Counted from the first letter of the stretch, positions 21,214 through 32,200 are shown. The stretch is DNA of 64,000 nt from JAWVZH01 sp033722295 (GCA_033722295.1 JAWVZH010000001.1:1-64000); one strand, 5' to 3'. The notes: generated by a model from the letters alone, not told the origin. Translations and numbers: made by a program.

Positions 21214-21729
21214 ATGACTAACAACATTGACCCAAAGAAAATTGTTATCACCGGCCCCGAAAATTCCGGAAAAACCATACTGAGCGAAGGGCTTGCATCT
21301 GATCTGAACTGGCCTATGGTGCCCGAGATGGCAAGGACCTTTCTGAGACACAAGACCAACTACAATATAAAGGATTTAGCCGACCTCTGCCAAATTCAGT
21401 GCGAGGTCGAGACAGCCACATTCGACATAGCCACAGAGGGTGTGATCTGTGATACCAATGCACTGACCATCTATGTCTGGTCCTGGTTGAAACTCGGGGA
21501 GCGTATCGTTTGTGATAAACATACGATCTTCGAGCCCGATCTCTATGTTCTCTGCTATCCTGATGTGCCCTTCGAGGACGATAGGCAGCGAGAGGATATC
21601 AATAGGCGAGAAATGTTATTTGACCTGTATTTGACGATTTTGTTGAACTGGCAATTGCCCTTCATTGTTGTACGTGGCGAAAGGCAAGAAAGGATCGATC
21701 ATACAATTTCCGTGATTGAAACGTTGTAA
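21214..21729 (+). CDS. NadR-like P-loop ATPase/kinase domain protein
   Basis: A 171-residue P-loop protein with Walker A GPENSGKT at residues 14-21 and the PEMARTFL segment seen in the ribosylnicotinamide kinase half of NadR and related AAA_28 proteins. There is no nucleotidyltransferase half. In Bacteroidota such proteins are often encoded with PnuC/PnuT vitamin transporters and TonB receptors and probably phosphorylate the imported vitamin. Here a TPP riboswitch and a receptor gene follow but no transporter is present, so nicotinamide riboside or thiamine are both possible substrates. It is divergent from the conserved unknown gene 40 bp away. Confidence 0.75.
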   Translation: MTNNIDPKKIVITGPENSGKTILSEGLASDLNWPMVPEMARTFLRHKTNYNIKDLADLCQIQCEVETATFDIATEGVICDTNALTIYVWSWLKLGERIVCDKHTIFEPDLYVLCYPDVPFEDDRQREDINRREMLFDLYLTILLNWQLPFIVVRGERQERIDHTISVIETL

Positions 21730-21740
21730 TGTATTATTGG

Positions 21741-21748
21741 TACCTTTG
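21741..21748 (+). promoter_or_regulatory. Candidate Bacteroidota -7 element for the riboswitch transcript
   Basis: TACCTTTG fits TAnnTTTG and lies 15 bp before the riboswitch. A partial -33 match (ATTG at 21715-21718) is 22 bp upstream, slightly far from the usual 19-20. Transcription would begin near 21755, just before the aptamer. Confidence 0.5.
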
Positions 21749-21762
21749 TCGACTTAAAAATT

Positions 21763-21834
21763 TGGTTTGGGGTGCCGGAAGGCTGAGATAAGACCCATGG
21801 AACCTGGAACGGGTTATGCCGTTTAGGGAAACCA
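21763..21834 (+). ncRNA. TPP riboswitch (THI element)
   Basis: The conserved aptamer parts appear in order: ggggtgcc, ggctgaga, ataagaccc, a ggaacctg block and a closing agggaa. The outer P1 helix is formed by tggttt (21763-21768) and aaacca (21829-21834). These match the thiamine pyrophosphate aptamer consensus. It ends 63 bp before the TonB receptor start. A hairpin follows (acgaa-ttga-ttcgt, 21839-21852) but no T-run, so control of translation initiation is more likely than of termination. When TPP is abundant the receptor should be switched off. Confidence 0.95.
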
Positions 21835-21897
21835 TCAGACGAATTGATTCGTGCTGTCCTGCTGTCTCCCCCTGTTATTTAATAAATAAAACGAATT

Positions 21898-24369
21898 ATG
21901 AGGTTTTCGCTGTTGATATCCTTTATGCTTGTGTGCCTGTCTCTTTCAAATGCCCAGTACATGGTATATGGTACGATCACCGATGAAGAGGGAGAGCCGT
22001 ATCCCGGAATAAAGGTTGAAATTGATGAGACAGATCATCAAACCACTACTGATGAGGACGGATTCTATATGTTCGAGGATGTCGAACCGGCAGATTACGC
22101 GGTTATTGTACACCATCCCTATGGAGAGGTCTACAGAGCGCTTTATGTCTATGAAGAAGATCAGGAGTTCAATATCAAGATAAGGAGAAGGATAGAATTC
22201 GATGAGGTGATCGTTAAGAATACCCGCATAACGGGGGAGGAGCCTTTCAATAAGGAAGACATTTCATCAGAATATATCGACAAGAATAATTCGGCAAAGG
22301 ATGTGCCCTATATCTTCAGAAAGTTGCGATCCACGGTCGTAAATTCTGATGCCGGGAATGGAGTTGGTTATACCGGTATCCGTATACGCGGACTGGATCC
22401 GGGACATGTCAATGTGAGCATCAACGGTATTCCACTGAATGATGCTGAGTCTCAGCTGGTGTTTTGGGTGGACCTGCCGGATATCCTAAGTTCTACAGAA
22501 AGTATACAGCTTCAGCGGGGCCTGGGGTCGTCATCATTTGGATCTGGCAACTTTGGTGCCTCTGTCAACCTTAACACGAATAAAACACATATAGAGCCAT
22601 ACATTACGGCCAGGACCGGTTATGGCAGTTTTAATACTTATCGCGGTAGTATAGCTCTGGGTACCGGTTTGATGAACGGCAGGTTCAGCCTTGACGGTCG
22701 AGCATCATTTACTCATTCCGATGGGTATATAGACCGGGCACGCTCTGACCTTAGATCTTTCTATTTGTCGGGCGCCTTTATTGGTTTGAACAGCTCATTG
22801 AGACTGAATGTCATCAACGGGCATGAGATCACCTATCAGGCCTGGAATGGAGTCCCCTATTCCTATGCGGATGATGAAGACCTTAGAACTTTCAATTCTG
22901 CTGGCATGGAAAAGGTGAAAGAAGCCGGTGACACACCGTATGACGATGAAGTTGATAATTATAATCAGACCCATTACCAACTATTTTACAATAAGATGTA
23001 TTCCAATGGTGACTTTACCCTAACTGGTTTTTATACGAGGGGAAGAGGCTTTTTCGAGAACTATCGGGCCGACCAGGAATTGTCAGATTTTAACTTCTTC
23101 CCGATCGATTCAATTTCAGGAGATACGATAAGAACAGACGACCTGGTAAGAAGAAAATGGTTGGACAACCATTTTTACGGGATTAATCTGGCTCGCAACT
23201 TTGAATTTGAAAATACCATCATAAAATCGGGTTTACATGGCAGCCGATATCAGGGTGAGCACTATGGTACTGTCATTTTTACAGAAGAACTTGGCTCGTT
23301 CAGGTTCCCATTCGAGTATTACAGAAATGATGCGGTCAAACATGAAGCGTCCGCTTTTGTCAAGGTTCAACAGGGCATAGGTAACAGATTTTTTCTCTTC
23401 GGAGACTTACAATATCGATTCGTGGATTATCAATATGGCGGAGGAACAGATGATAACGGTCGGTTGCAAAAAGGGGATGTGCAGTACAACTTTTTCAACC
23501 CAAAGGCAGGCGTTTCTTATAGGATCACAGAAGAGCTCCGGGCATTTGGCTCTGTAGCTCGTGGTAATCGCGAGCCCAACCGTGATGACTTTATAGAGGC
23601 TGGCCCACGATCAGAGCCAAGACACGAAGAATTAACGGATTACGAGGTGGGTATGGAGTACCAGGACAACAGGGCCCGACTGGGTCTTTATGGCTATTAT
23701 ATGGATTACAAGAATCAATTGGTCCTTACAGGTCGGATCAATGATGTTGGTGAGTACGCGAGGGTCAATGTGCCAAATTCTTACAGAATGGGTATAGAGC
23801 TGGATGCTCAGTTCGAGGTTTTTGACGGCCTCACAACCTCTTTTAATGCGACGTTTAGCGAGAATAAAATCGAGTCATTCACAGAATACGTGGATGATTG
23901 GGATACTGGGGAACAGTTCACCCGGGAATTCAAGGATACTGATATTTCATTTTCTCCCGGTGTGATCGGCTTTGTAGGCTTGAACTATACCTGGGATGAT
24001 ATCAACCTGTTAGCCCTCACCGATCAGTTGTCCTTTAGCCTGGACCACAAGTACGTGGGTGAACAGTATCTGGATAATACGATGACCGAGGAAGCCAAGT
24101 TGGACGCATTTTCGTATGGTGAATTTGAGGTCGCCTATAGTACGAGTTATGAGTGGATAAAGGATCTGCGATTGAGCTTCAGGATCATCAATATCTGGGA
24201 TGAGCTCTATGAAAGCAACGGCTGGATCTACAGGTTTAGAACTTCAGAACCGTCCAATGTCGATGGAGACCCTTATGCCCGGAGAGAAATGGGGAACTTA
24301 TACAATTTGACGGGTCTATATCCTCAGGCAGGACGGCACTTCATGACATCGTTAACCGTCAAGTTCTAA
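21898..24369 (+). CDS. TonB-dependent receptor, predicted thiamine uptake
   Basis: An outer-membrane receptor of 823 residues. A signal peptide (about 1-19, ending NAQ) is followed by a carboxypeptidase-regulatory-like beta-sandwich (about 20-95), the plug domain (about 115-230, with IRIRGLDPGHVNVSINGIP) and a 22-strand-type barrel that ends in ...LTVKF with the terminal Phe. The upstream TPP riboswitch points to uptake of thiamine or a precursor; the family alone does not give the substrate. No SusD partner or inner-membrane transporter gene is adjacent. Confidence 0.9.
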   Translation: MRFSLLISFMLVCLSLSNAQYMVYGTITDEEGEPYPGIKVEIDETDHQTTTDEDGFYMFEDVEPADYAVIVHHPYGEVYRALYVYEEDQEFNIKIRRRIEFDEVIVKNTRITGEEPFNKEDISSEYIDKNNSAKDVPYIFRKLRSTVVNSDAGNGVGYTGIRIRGLDPGHVNVSINGIPLNDAESQLVFWVDLPDILSSTESIQLQRGLGSSSFGSGNFGASVNLNTNKTHIEPYITARTGYGSFNTYRGSIALGTGLMNGRFSLDGRASFTHSDGYIDRARSDLRSFYLSGAFIGLNSSLRLNVINGHEITYQAWNGVPYSYADDEDLRTFNSAGMEKVKEAGDTPYDDEVDNYNQTHYQLFYNKMYSNGDFTLTGFYTRGRGFFENYRADQELSDFNFFPIDSISGDTIRTDDLVRRKWLDNHFYGINLARNFEFENTIIKSGLHGSRYQGEHYGTVIFTEELGSFRFPFEYYRNDAVKHEASAFVKVQQGIGNRFFLFGDLQYRFVDYQYGGGTDDNGRLQKGDVQYNFFNPKAGVSYRITEELRAFGSVARGNREPNRDDFIEAGPRSEPRHEELTDYEVGMEYQDNRARLGLYGYYMDYKNQLVLTGRINDVGEYARVNVPNSYRMGIELDAQFEVFDGLTTSFNATFSENKIESFTEYVDDWDTGEQFTREFKDTDISFSPGVIGFVGLNYTWDDINLLALTDQLSFSLDHKYVGEQYLDNTMTEEAKLDAFSYGEFEVAYSTSYEWIKDLRLSFRIINIWDELYESNGWIYRFRTSEPSNVDGDPYARREMGNLYNLTGLYPQAGRHFMTSLTVKF

Positions 24370-24403
24370 GCGCTCATTCTGGCAATAGGTTGTATCGCAC
24401 TCA

Positions 24404-25021
24404 CTAGAACAGATAGGTAAAGCCGAATCGAAATGAGATCGGAAGCTCAACTGTGTCTTCCGGAGCAAGCAAGTCATACAAAATATAGATCTCTGAACCC
24501 CAAGGATAACCAGAATTGTATCCCAGACCGAGCAGGAATTGGTCGCTGCCCAACCGATCCGTCTCAATGCCGCCATTCCTGAACACTGGTATGGCTTGAT
24601 TGATGTAACCGTATTCTGCGTGTGCAAAAAGTATATCAAAGAATCTTAGGCGCCCGAAAACACCTCCGCCATAGTTGACTGCTGTATTTTTTTCAACTGA
24701 GATTCCATTATCATATCTACCTGTCAGCAAGCTGACCTCCATTCTTGGGCCAACTGAAACAATATCTGTAATTTTGTAGCCAACCATTGGGGAGATTCCC
24801 ACGAAAAACTCACTACTTTGGAAGCCGGGAAGCCCTCCACCAAAAAAACCCAGAGCAAATCCGCCGCCATACCAAAGCTTATCGACCAGTTTGGGTTGTT
24901 CTTGACGTGATCGGTCCGATCGTTTAGATCTTTGTGAAAAGGTCGTGGTATAAACGAAGAGGCCAAGTAGTATGAGTAAAGATGAACGAATCCAGAATTT
25001 GTTTGTCATTGTATTGAGCAC
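24404..25021 (-). CDS. Small outer-membrane beta-barrel protein, unknown function
   Basis: A 205-residue protein with an N-terminal signal segment (about residues 10-29, ending TTFSQ), a basic/polar linker, then alternating amphipathic strands with many Gly and aromatic residues and a C-terminal Phe. This is the look of an 8- to 10-strand outer-membrane barrel. An ATG 12 bases downstream (25009) could be the true start. It is convergent with the TonB receptor (34 bp apart). No specific function can be given. Confidence 0.7.
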   Translation of the reverse strand: MLNTMTNKFWIRSSLLILLGLFVYTTTFSQRSKRSDRSRQEQPKLVDKLWYGGGFALGFFGGGLPGFQSSEFFVGISPMVGYKITDIVSVGPRMEVSLLTGRYDNGISVEKNTAVNYGGGVFGRLRFFDILFAHAEYGYINQAIPVFRNGGIETDRLGSDQFLLGLGYNSGYPWGSEIYILYDLLAPEDTVELPISFRFGFTYLF

Positions 25022-25080
25022 TTATGTTTAAACGGGAAAAATAGAGCGATTTAGATATATATTTTACTAAACACGCAGAA

Positions 25081-25111
25081 TTAGAAATTTCTTTGCGGTT
25101 TTTTAATTTTG
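25081..25111 (+). promoter_or_regulatory. Bacteroidota promoter for the metalloprotease gene
   Basis: TAATTTTG (25104-25111) fits TAnnTTTG, and TTAG (25081-25084) lies exactly 19 bp upstream as a one-mismatch -33 element. Transcription would begin near 25118, about 31 bp before the ATG. Confidence 0.6.
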
Positions 25112-25148
25112 CTAATTATTTAATTATCAAGAAAAAATTAACGCACCA

Positions 25149-28100
25149 ATGCGATACAGCCTACTTAGTTTATTGATAATCATAATATTAGGTAGTGGGT
25201 CCCTGGACGCACAATCTGTCATTAAAGGAACGACATTAGATCAGGATAAGTACGAAGTCCTATGGAAGAAATTCGAATATTTTGACCTCTTCCAGCTTGA
25301 CGCGAAGCAATTGAACTCAGCAGTGAACGACCCGGCTGAGGACAATACAGTAATTCTGGAACTGGGTGGATATGATTGGGAGATGGAACTTTATCCTAAT
25401 GACTTACACCAGTACAATTATACCTCTGTCCTATTTGAGGATGGCCAGATAAAGAAAGGTCACAAACTGCCGGTCATTTCGTACAGTGGTCGATTGAAAG
25501 GCAATCCAGCATCCCGGATTGATATTACCATTACGGACGAGATGATCCTGGGAATCGTGGACAATGGAAGAGAAAGATACTTCATAGAGAAAGTTCGAAA
25601 TATAGTTGAAACAGCAGGAGGCAGGGATTACATCATCTATAACGTGAACAGCATTATTCAGGAGGCTGAACTCACTTGTGGAATGGATGAGATCCAGCAG
25701 AAAGAAAAGGAAGCTAAAGATCAGAATCCAAGACCTGAAGGACCGGAATCCATGGCATGTTATGACGCAGTAGTTGCGCTTGCGACGGATGCGGGTATGG
25801 CTACTCGCCACGGTGGCGGTTCAGGTGCGCAATCTCATGTAATAGGAATCCTGACACTTGTTCAGGCGAACTATGATGATGAATTTCAGGATGAGATCAA
25901 CTTTGTGATCGGCGCTCATTTCAACGCTACGGGCACAAACCCTGCCGCCTGGAATTACAGCTCGATCGGTGCGCTACTGTCTTCTTTCAGAAGTTGGGCA
26001 AACGGTAATGGTTTTGGTACAACTGCGTATGACGTAGCTACACTCTGGACAGCAACGAGCTTTGGCGGCACCATCGGACTCGCCTATCTGGGCACCGTAT
26101 GCGGTGGCAGCAGATATAATGTCTGCGTGGATTTTACAGGTAACAGTAACAGTCTTAGATGTCTTCAGGCCCATGAGTTAGGACATAATTTTGGATTGAC
26201 TCACGATGCCTCGGGTTCACCACATATCATGGCACCTACTCTGAATGGCTCCAGCACCTGGTCTGCCCAGAGTAAGTCACAGATGAATTCCAATATTCCA
26301 TATCCCTGCATGGGAGCCTGCGCAGGAGGAACACCACCGACAGCTGACTTTATTGGTTCACCCCAAGAAGGATGTCGCCCTTTCAATGTTTCATTTACAG
26401 ATCTCTCTTCCAATAACCCCACCCAATGGAGATGGACATTTCCAGGAGGGTCACCAGCGACCTCTTCCCAGAGAAACCCTACAGTGAGTTATTCGACTCC
26501 GGGTGTGTATGACGTCGAATTGGAAGTGAGCAACAATGCCGGCTCTGATATCCTGACCAGGCGCAACTATATTACCGTAGGTGATGTGCCTGTTCCCAAT
26601 TTTACGACCAACGTTATATTGGACGAAGTGATATTTAAAGATGAATCCATCATCTACGGTTCTGCCGATTATTTATGGGATTTTGGTGATGGTAACTTTT
26701 CTTCAGAAGTCAATCCTACCCATACCTATGAACTGGATGGAATATACATCGTCACACTGACCCTTACGTCAATGTGTGGTTCGCAAAGTATTCAGAAATC
26801 TGTAGAGATCATCACCCCACCTACAGCGGAGTTCAGATCGGACACTACAGAATTGTGCAGCGGCACATTTATTACATACACCAATTTATCCTCATATAAT
26901 AGCAACACCTTCAAGTGGTTTTTTGAAGGTGGAGACCCGGAAACATCCTCAAAGGAAACCCCCACGATCTATTATGATTCTGCAGGAGTCTTTGATGTAG
27001 AGCTGATCGTTACAAATAAGCGATATCGAGATCTCGAAAAGAAAGCCAATTATATTGAGGTGGATACCCAAGCGGTGGCTGAATTCAGTTCGGATGTAGA
27101 TCTTGAGTCTCTTGAAGTTCAGTTTACCAATGAAACACCAAATGGGCGATCATTCAAATGGTTGTTCGGCGATGGTGAGGATAGTAAGAAAGAGAATCCC
27201 CAACATACCTATGCCAAGGATTCATTTTATGATGTGACATTCATAACGAGTAATCATTGTGGCGTTGATAGTATCGAGAGAACTATCCAGGTAGGCAGGT
27301 TGCCGGAGGCTGGCTTTCAGTCGGATGAGACCGATGGATGTCTGCCTATGACGATTACTTTCGAGGATACCTCCTCGGAAAATACAACCAAGCGAATATG
27401 GAAATTCGAAGGAGGTGATCCTTTGTCTTCAACTGATGAAAGCCCCACCGTTTCCTATAACTCTGTCGGACAGTATAAAGTCACACTGATTGCCATTAAT
27501 GGCATAGGAAACGATACGGTGATCAAAGAGGATTACATTTCGATAGAAGATGAACCGGTGTCTGATTTTCAGTTTACCAGAAATGGTTATGAGATCGACT
27601 TTGAGAATGAGTCAGAGGGCGCTACGGACTTTGAATGGGATTTTGGCGATGGAAATACAAGTGATGAAGAGAGTCCGACGCATACTTATGCTGGTGACGG
27701 AGAATATAATGTCGTTTTGATCGTGTCTAACTCCTGCGGAATGGATACCATGGAAAAAGAGGTCTCTATTTCTAACAGGCCTCATGCCAACTTTGATGCG
27801 GATGTATATGTCGGATGTTTGCCATTAAGTGTTAAGTTTCGAGATCAATCCTCTACCAATACGGAAAGTGTAGAGTGGATCATACCGGGAGGTAGTCCGT
27901 CCTCCACCACGGAACGAGAGCCGGTGATAACATTCAACAATGCAGGTTTGTATCGTGTGACTTTAGTGGCTAAGAATGCTTTTGGTACAGACACCATAGA
28001 AAAGCAGGATTTTATTGAAGTACTGGATGTGCCTGAGGCTGAATTTGACTATTCACTGAATGGATTCAACGTGGCATTTACAGTTGATTCCAAATTTGGA

Positions 28101-29003
28101 AAGGACTTCATGTGGGATTTCGGTGATGGTGAGGTCAGTGATATGGAGAATCCAACTCATGTTTATACAGATGAAGGAGTTTACAACATAACGCTCATCG
28201 TAAGCAATATCTGTGGTTCAGATACTCTGTCAGAGGATATTACGGTCACACCAAGACCTATTGTCAACTTCATGAGTGATGTGAACGAGATCTGTATAGG
28301 AGATACCGTGAGATTTGAGGACAACTCCATGAATGACCCCACAGCTTGGATGTGGACATTTGAAGGAGGAACGCCTGCTTCGAGTACTGAAGAAAATCCG
28401 GTCATCATCTATAATGATCCTGGAATTTTCTCAGTGACCCTGGAGGCTTCCAATCAATTTGGTTCTAATGAATCTGTATTGGATGATTATATCACCGTAT
28501 ATGATGATCCGATGGCGACATTTGATTTCGGTACTCAGGGCGTGAGAGTGAATTTTGAAAATAACAGCGAGCACTATAATTCTATCATGTGGGACTTTGG
28601 TGATGGAGAAAATAGTACCGAGCTTGAGCCCAGTCACCTATATGCACGGCCCGGTACTTATACTGTTACACTTACAGTGGAAAATCCATGTGGGGTCTCT
28701 CAGTATATTGAAGAAGTTACAGTAAAGTATAAAGATCTTGACATCGTCATGACTTCACCTCCGCCTGCTCCCAACCCCACGACGGGAGAGGTGTTAGTGG
28801 AACACTATGGCCCACCTGCGGATAACATATCAATTTTCGTGTCCGGTTTGGATGGTCAGTTAGATCAGCTCTATCAGGGAGATTTCGCGAACGGTGAATT
28901 ACAGGAGACCCTGAATTTGAGCGGTTATAGTGAAGGAACTTACTTCCTGTTCTTCAGAACGGATCATGAGGTGAGAATGGAGAAGGTGGTCATACAGCGA
29001 TAG
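25149..29003 (+). CDS. Secreted reprolysin-like metalloprotease with ten PKD domains and a T9SS type A signal
   Basis: A 1284-residue exported zinc protease. After a signal peptide (about 1-21) and a propeptide-like region comes an M12-type catalytic domain with HELGHNFGLTHD; the zinc ligands should be H342, H346 and H352, with E343 as the catalytic base and a Met-turn in PHIMAP. From residue 396 to about 1195 ten PKD domains alternate between a W-x-F-x-GG-x-P form and a WDFGDG form, as five dimers of about 160 residues. The C-terminus (PNPTTGEV... to KVVIQR) is a type A sorting domain. Likely a surface or secreted protease that degrades proteins or matures surface proteins; substrate unknown. 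Confidence 0.88.
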   Translation: MRYSLLSLLIIIILGSGSLDAQSVIKGTTLDQDKYEVLWKKFEYFDLFQLDAKQLNSAVNDPAEDNTVILELGGYDWEMELYPNDLHQYNYTSVLFEDGQIKKGHKLPVISYSGRLKGNPASRIDITITDEMILGIVDNGRERYFIEKVRNIVETAGGRDYIIYNVNSIIQEAELTCGMDEIQQKEKEAKDQNPRPEGPESMACYDAVVALATDAGMATRHGGGSGAQSHVIGILTLVQANYDDEFQDEINFVIGAHFNATGTNPAAWNYSSIGALLSSFRSWANGNGFGTTAYDVATLWTATSFGGTIGLAYLGTVCGGSRYNVCVDFTGNSNSLRCLQAHELGHNFGLTHDASGSPHIMAPTLNGSSTWSAQSKSQMNSNIPYPCMGACAGGTPPTADFIGSPQEGCRPFNVSFTDLSSNNPTQWRWTFPGGSPATSSQRNPTVSYSTPGVYDVELEVSNNAGSDILTRRNYITVGDVPVPNFTTNVILDEVIFKDESIIYGSADYLWDFGDGNFSSEVNPTHTYELDGIYIVTLTLTSMCGSQSIQKSVEIITPPTAEFRSDTTELCSGTFITYTNLSSYNSNTFKWFFEGGDPETSSKETPTIYYDSAGVFDVELIVTNKRYRDLEKKANYIEVDTQAVAEFSSDVDLESLEVQFTNETPNGRSFKWLFGDGEDSKKENPQHTYAKDSFYDVTFITSNHCGVDSIERTIQVGRLPEAGFQSDETDGCLPMTITFEDTSSENTTKRIWKFEGGDPLSSTDESPTVSYNSVGQYKVTLIAINGIGNDTVIKEDYISIEDEPVSDFQFTRNGYEIDFENESEGATDFEWDFGDGNTSDEESPTHTYAGDGEYNVVLIVSNSCGMDTMEKEVSISNRPHANFDADVYVGCLPLSVKFRDQSSTNTESVEWIIPGGSPSSTTEREPVITFNNAGLYRVTLVAKNAFGTDTIEKQDFIEVLDVPEAEFDYSLNGFNVAFTVDSKFGKDFMWDFGDGEVSDMENPTHVYTDEGVYNITLIVSNICGSDTLSEDITVTPRPIVNFMSDVNEICIGDTVRFEDNSMNDPTAWMWTFEGGTPASSTEENPVIIYNDPGIFSVTLEASNQFGSNESVLDDYITVYDDPMATFDFGTQGVRVNFENNSEHYNSIMWDFGDGENSTELEPSHLYARPGTYTVTLTVENPCGVSQYIEEVTVKYKDLDIVMTSPPPAPNPTTGEVLVEHYGPPADNISIFVSGLDGQLDQLYQGDFANGELQETLNLSGYSEGTYFLFFRTDHEVRMEKVVIQR

Positions 29004-29025
29004 ATAGTAATGTCAAAATATCGTT

Positions 29026-29062
29026 GGGGAAGACAGTTCGAATCGTCTTCCCCTTCTTTTTT
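29026..29062 (+). terminator. Rho-independent terminator after the metalloprotease gene
   Basis: The arms ggggaagac (from 29026-29027) and gtcttcccc (29045-29053) are perfectly complementary and are followed by ttctttttt. It lies about 25 bp after the stop. Confidence 0.85.
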
Positions 29063-29239
29063 GCAGCTATTTGTCATGGTCGGGCATCATAATTGTACGG
29101 ATATAATCTTGGACCATTACAAACGTTATACCGCGAGTGGTTTGTAATTTAAAGGATGTGAACTATCCGAGAGAGGATCGACTTGTCTATGATAGACAGG
29201 TCACATACAGGCGTGACGCGATACAATGAATTTGATCTG

Positions 29240-32200
29240 ATGAAGATAATGCGCCACCTGGGATTATTTTTCTTGCTCCTCCCTGGAGTAGTGGCATCCC
29301 AATGCCGCATAGATACCAACATTCAGCTCAGAGAAGTTGATACATTAAATCTCACCATAGATATTGAAGGTGCTCTGAATAACGACCTTTCTGATCCCGA
29401 CCAGGGTCTGTGTAAGGTTAGGGTCAATTTTGAACATGAATTTCTGGGCGACCTTCAGGTTTTCATCGAATCGCCATCCGGGCAGATGGTTCAATTGATG
29501 GGGCCAACAGGTAATTTTGGACTGACCCAGTTCTCTACATGGGATGTGTGCTTCCTGCCCAACAGCGAACCTGTTTCTCCAGACGCGGGATTTAATGATC
29601 GCTGGTCCAATAATCAACTCTGGGGGGCCTTTGCCGGAACTTATACGGGATCCTATCACGTATTTTTTGGCGACCTGGCTGATCTTGATACAGGTCCGGT
29701 CAATGGGACCTGGACATTGAGATTTGTGGACAGAACTATCTTTTACGTGGGGAAGGTACTTGGTTTTGAACTGTCTTTTTGTGACAGTACGGGTGTCATG
29801 TGCCAGCCCTGTCAGCCGGGATCCTTCGATCTTGAAGTGCCGGACAGGATTTTTTGCGAAGGCGATTCTCTTCTTGACTTTACTGTAGATACGGAATACT
29901 CTGACCAACCGGACTCGATACTTTATGAACCTGTCATCTATGTGGTCGACAGTACAGATTTGATAAGAGATATCGGGCGTAATGTAAAATTGAGCGACGC
30001 TTCACCGGGCACTTACAGGATCTGTGGTCTGAGCTATTATTTGCCGCATGATCCTCTGTTACCTGGAGTAGGTGATAACTGGGAAAAGTTCAGGGACAGC
30101 ACGCAAAAAGGAGATATAGCCATTTGTTATGGCTTCATGGGTTGTCAACAAATCAGGATTCGGTCTCATTCCGATACCACAAGAATAACTGAGACCATTT
30201 GCCGCGGCGATACGATTGATATATTTGACGATCAGTATTTCGAAACAGGTCGCTATGTCCTCAAGGATCAAAACCTCGTTGGTTGTGACAGTGTGGTATT
30301 ATTGGAACTTACCGTAGTTGACTTCGTACCGGAGGTTGTTCTGGACACCCTCGATTGTATAAACTCAACAGTTATTTTAGACGGGTCGGCAAGTATAGGT
30401 CCTGCTGGTTTTACTATGGAGTGGAGCACTGACCAGGGAATGATAGAGGATACACTCGATGAAGGGATAATACGTGTTTCACAGTCCGGGCAGTACACAC
30501 TGGTGCTTTCTGCCGGGCAGTGCACAGACTCATTGGTCGTTGAAGTCATAGAAGATGATGAAGTGCCTCAGTTAGAAATACTGGGTGACACTTTGAATTG
30601 CACTAATACCTCTGTTGTTCTGTATAGTACTACCAGTGCGGATCAGCCGACTTACCAGTGGCAATTTGGCGGAAACATTGTTGGAGATGACGATTCGTTA
30701 TTCGTGGATACTGCCGGTATGTATCAATTGACAGTCACGGATGACAATGGATGTTCCAAGTCGCAAAGTTTCCGGGTATTTGTCGACACTGTATCGCCTG
30801 ATCCGGAAGTAAGGGTTGATAGTATCACTTGTCTTTCTGATACAGCAGAAGTTTTTCTCCTTGACTCTTTAAATTTTCAGAGCGTACAATGGGAGGGACC
30901 TGGAAACTTTACCTCTTTCCAAAGCAGGATACTTCTCGATGAGCCCGGAACATTCGTAGTGACGGTAGAAGCGGAAAATGGATGTGTCGACTCTCTTGCC
31001 GTTGAAGTAAGAGATATTCGGGATTTTCCCATGATCACATTCAAGACTGATACCATCACTTGCCAGAATGAGGAAGCGGATATAGTAGCTATACCCAACA
31101 TGAGAGTTTCAAGTTATGAGTGGGAGGGACCGGGGGGATTCATTTCCGAAGACAGTAGTGTCACGGTTGTTGAACCCGGATTATATCGACTTAGTGTAAC
31201 AGGGGAAAACGGTTGTGAGGTCGATACCGCCATTGAAATATTGAGTGAAAGGGAGCTTTTGGATCTCAGACTTTTCGCGGACTCACTGGAGTGTGGGAAA
31301 AGCAGCCCTAAGGCCTGGTACACGGTGGAAGCAAGCTTTCAGAATTCTATGTGGACCACTCCTTCAGGTCAGCAGGTGGCCACCGATTCTGTATTATTAG
31401 ATCGTGAGGGTTTTTATCGATTATTGGTGACAACTCCGAAAGGATGCATATATGCGGATAGCATCTTTATTACTGACTATCGTAATGTATACGATGCTGT
31501 TCTAAATGGTGGAAAGATAAGCTGTAAGGATGACTCTGTGACTGTCGCAGCCCGAACGGGAGTGGGTAAACTTGATTATACCTGGTTTTATTCCGGAAGG
31601 CAGGTCGGAGCAGATAGTGCTATTTTGGTAGGTCAGGCCGGGTGGTACTCTGTGGTCATTGAAGACAGCAGCGATTGCCAGTATTCCGATTCCATTCTTG
31701 TGGTAGCTGATACCAGTTCTCCAGATATCAGGATCATGGGTGACTCGGTCCTATCTTGTTCTGAGCTATTCTCTGAGATCAGAATAGAAAGTGACAGTAT
31801 ACTATCAAATATTCAGTGGGTGGGTCCCAATGGCTTATTAGGGGATGATAGGGTCGTACGAATTGATCAACCCGGACTTTATGTCGTTTCTGCCGAAGCA
31901 AGTAATGGGTGTGTGGCTTATGACTCATTATTGATATCTCAGGATACGACAAAACCCGCTTTTGACATTACAGGAGGCACAATAACCTGCGATCAAAGTA
32001 CTGTCATTCTGGAACCGACAAGACAGGAGAATAATTGGAGGTTTGAATGGATACTCCCCAATTCGGATACCTCAGAACAATTGGATCTTGAAGTAACGGT
32101 CCCTGGCACATATGCGCTTTTAGTGACCAATGAGGGAAATGGTTGCCGCACATTAAGGAGTATTGAAATTTTAAGCGACACGATGACTCCTGAAGTGAAT

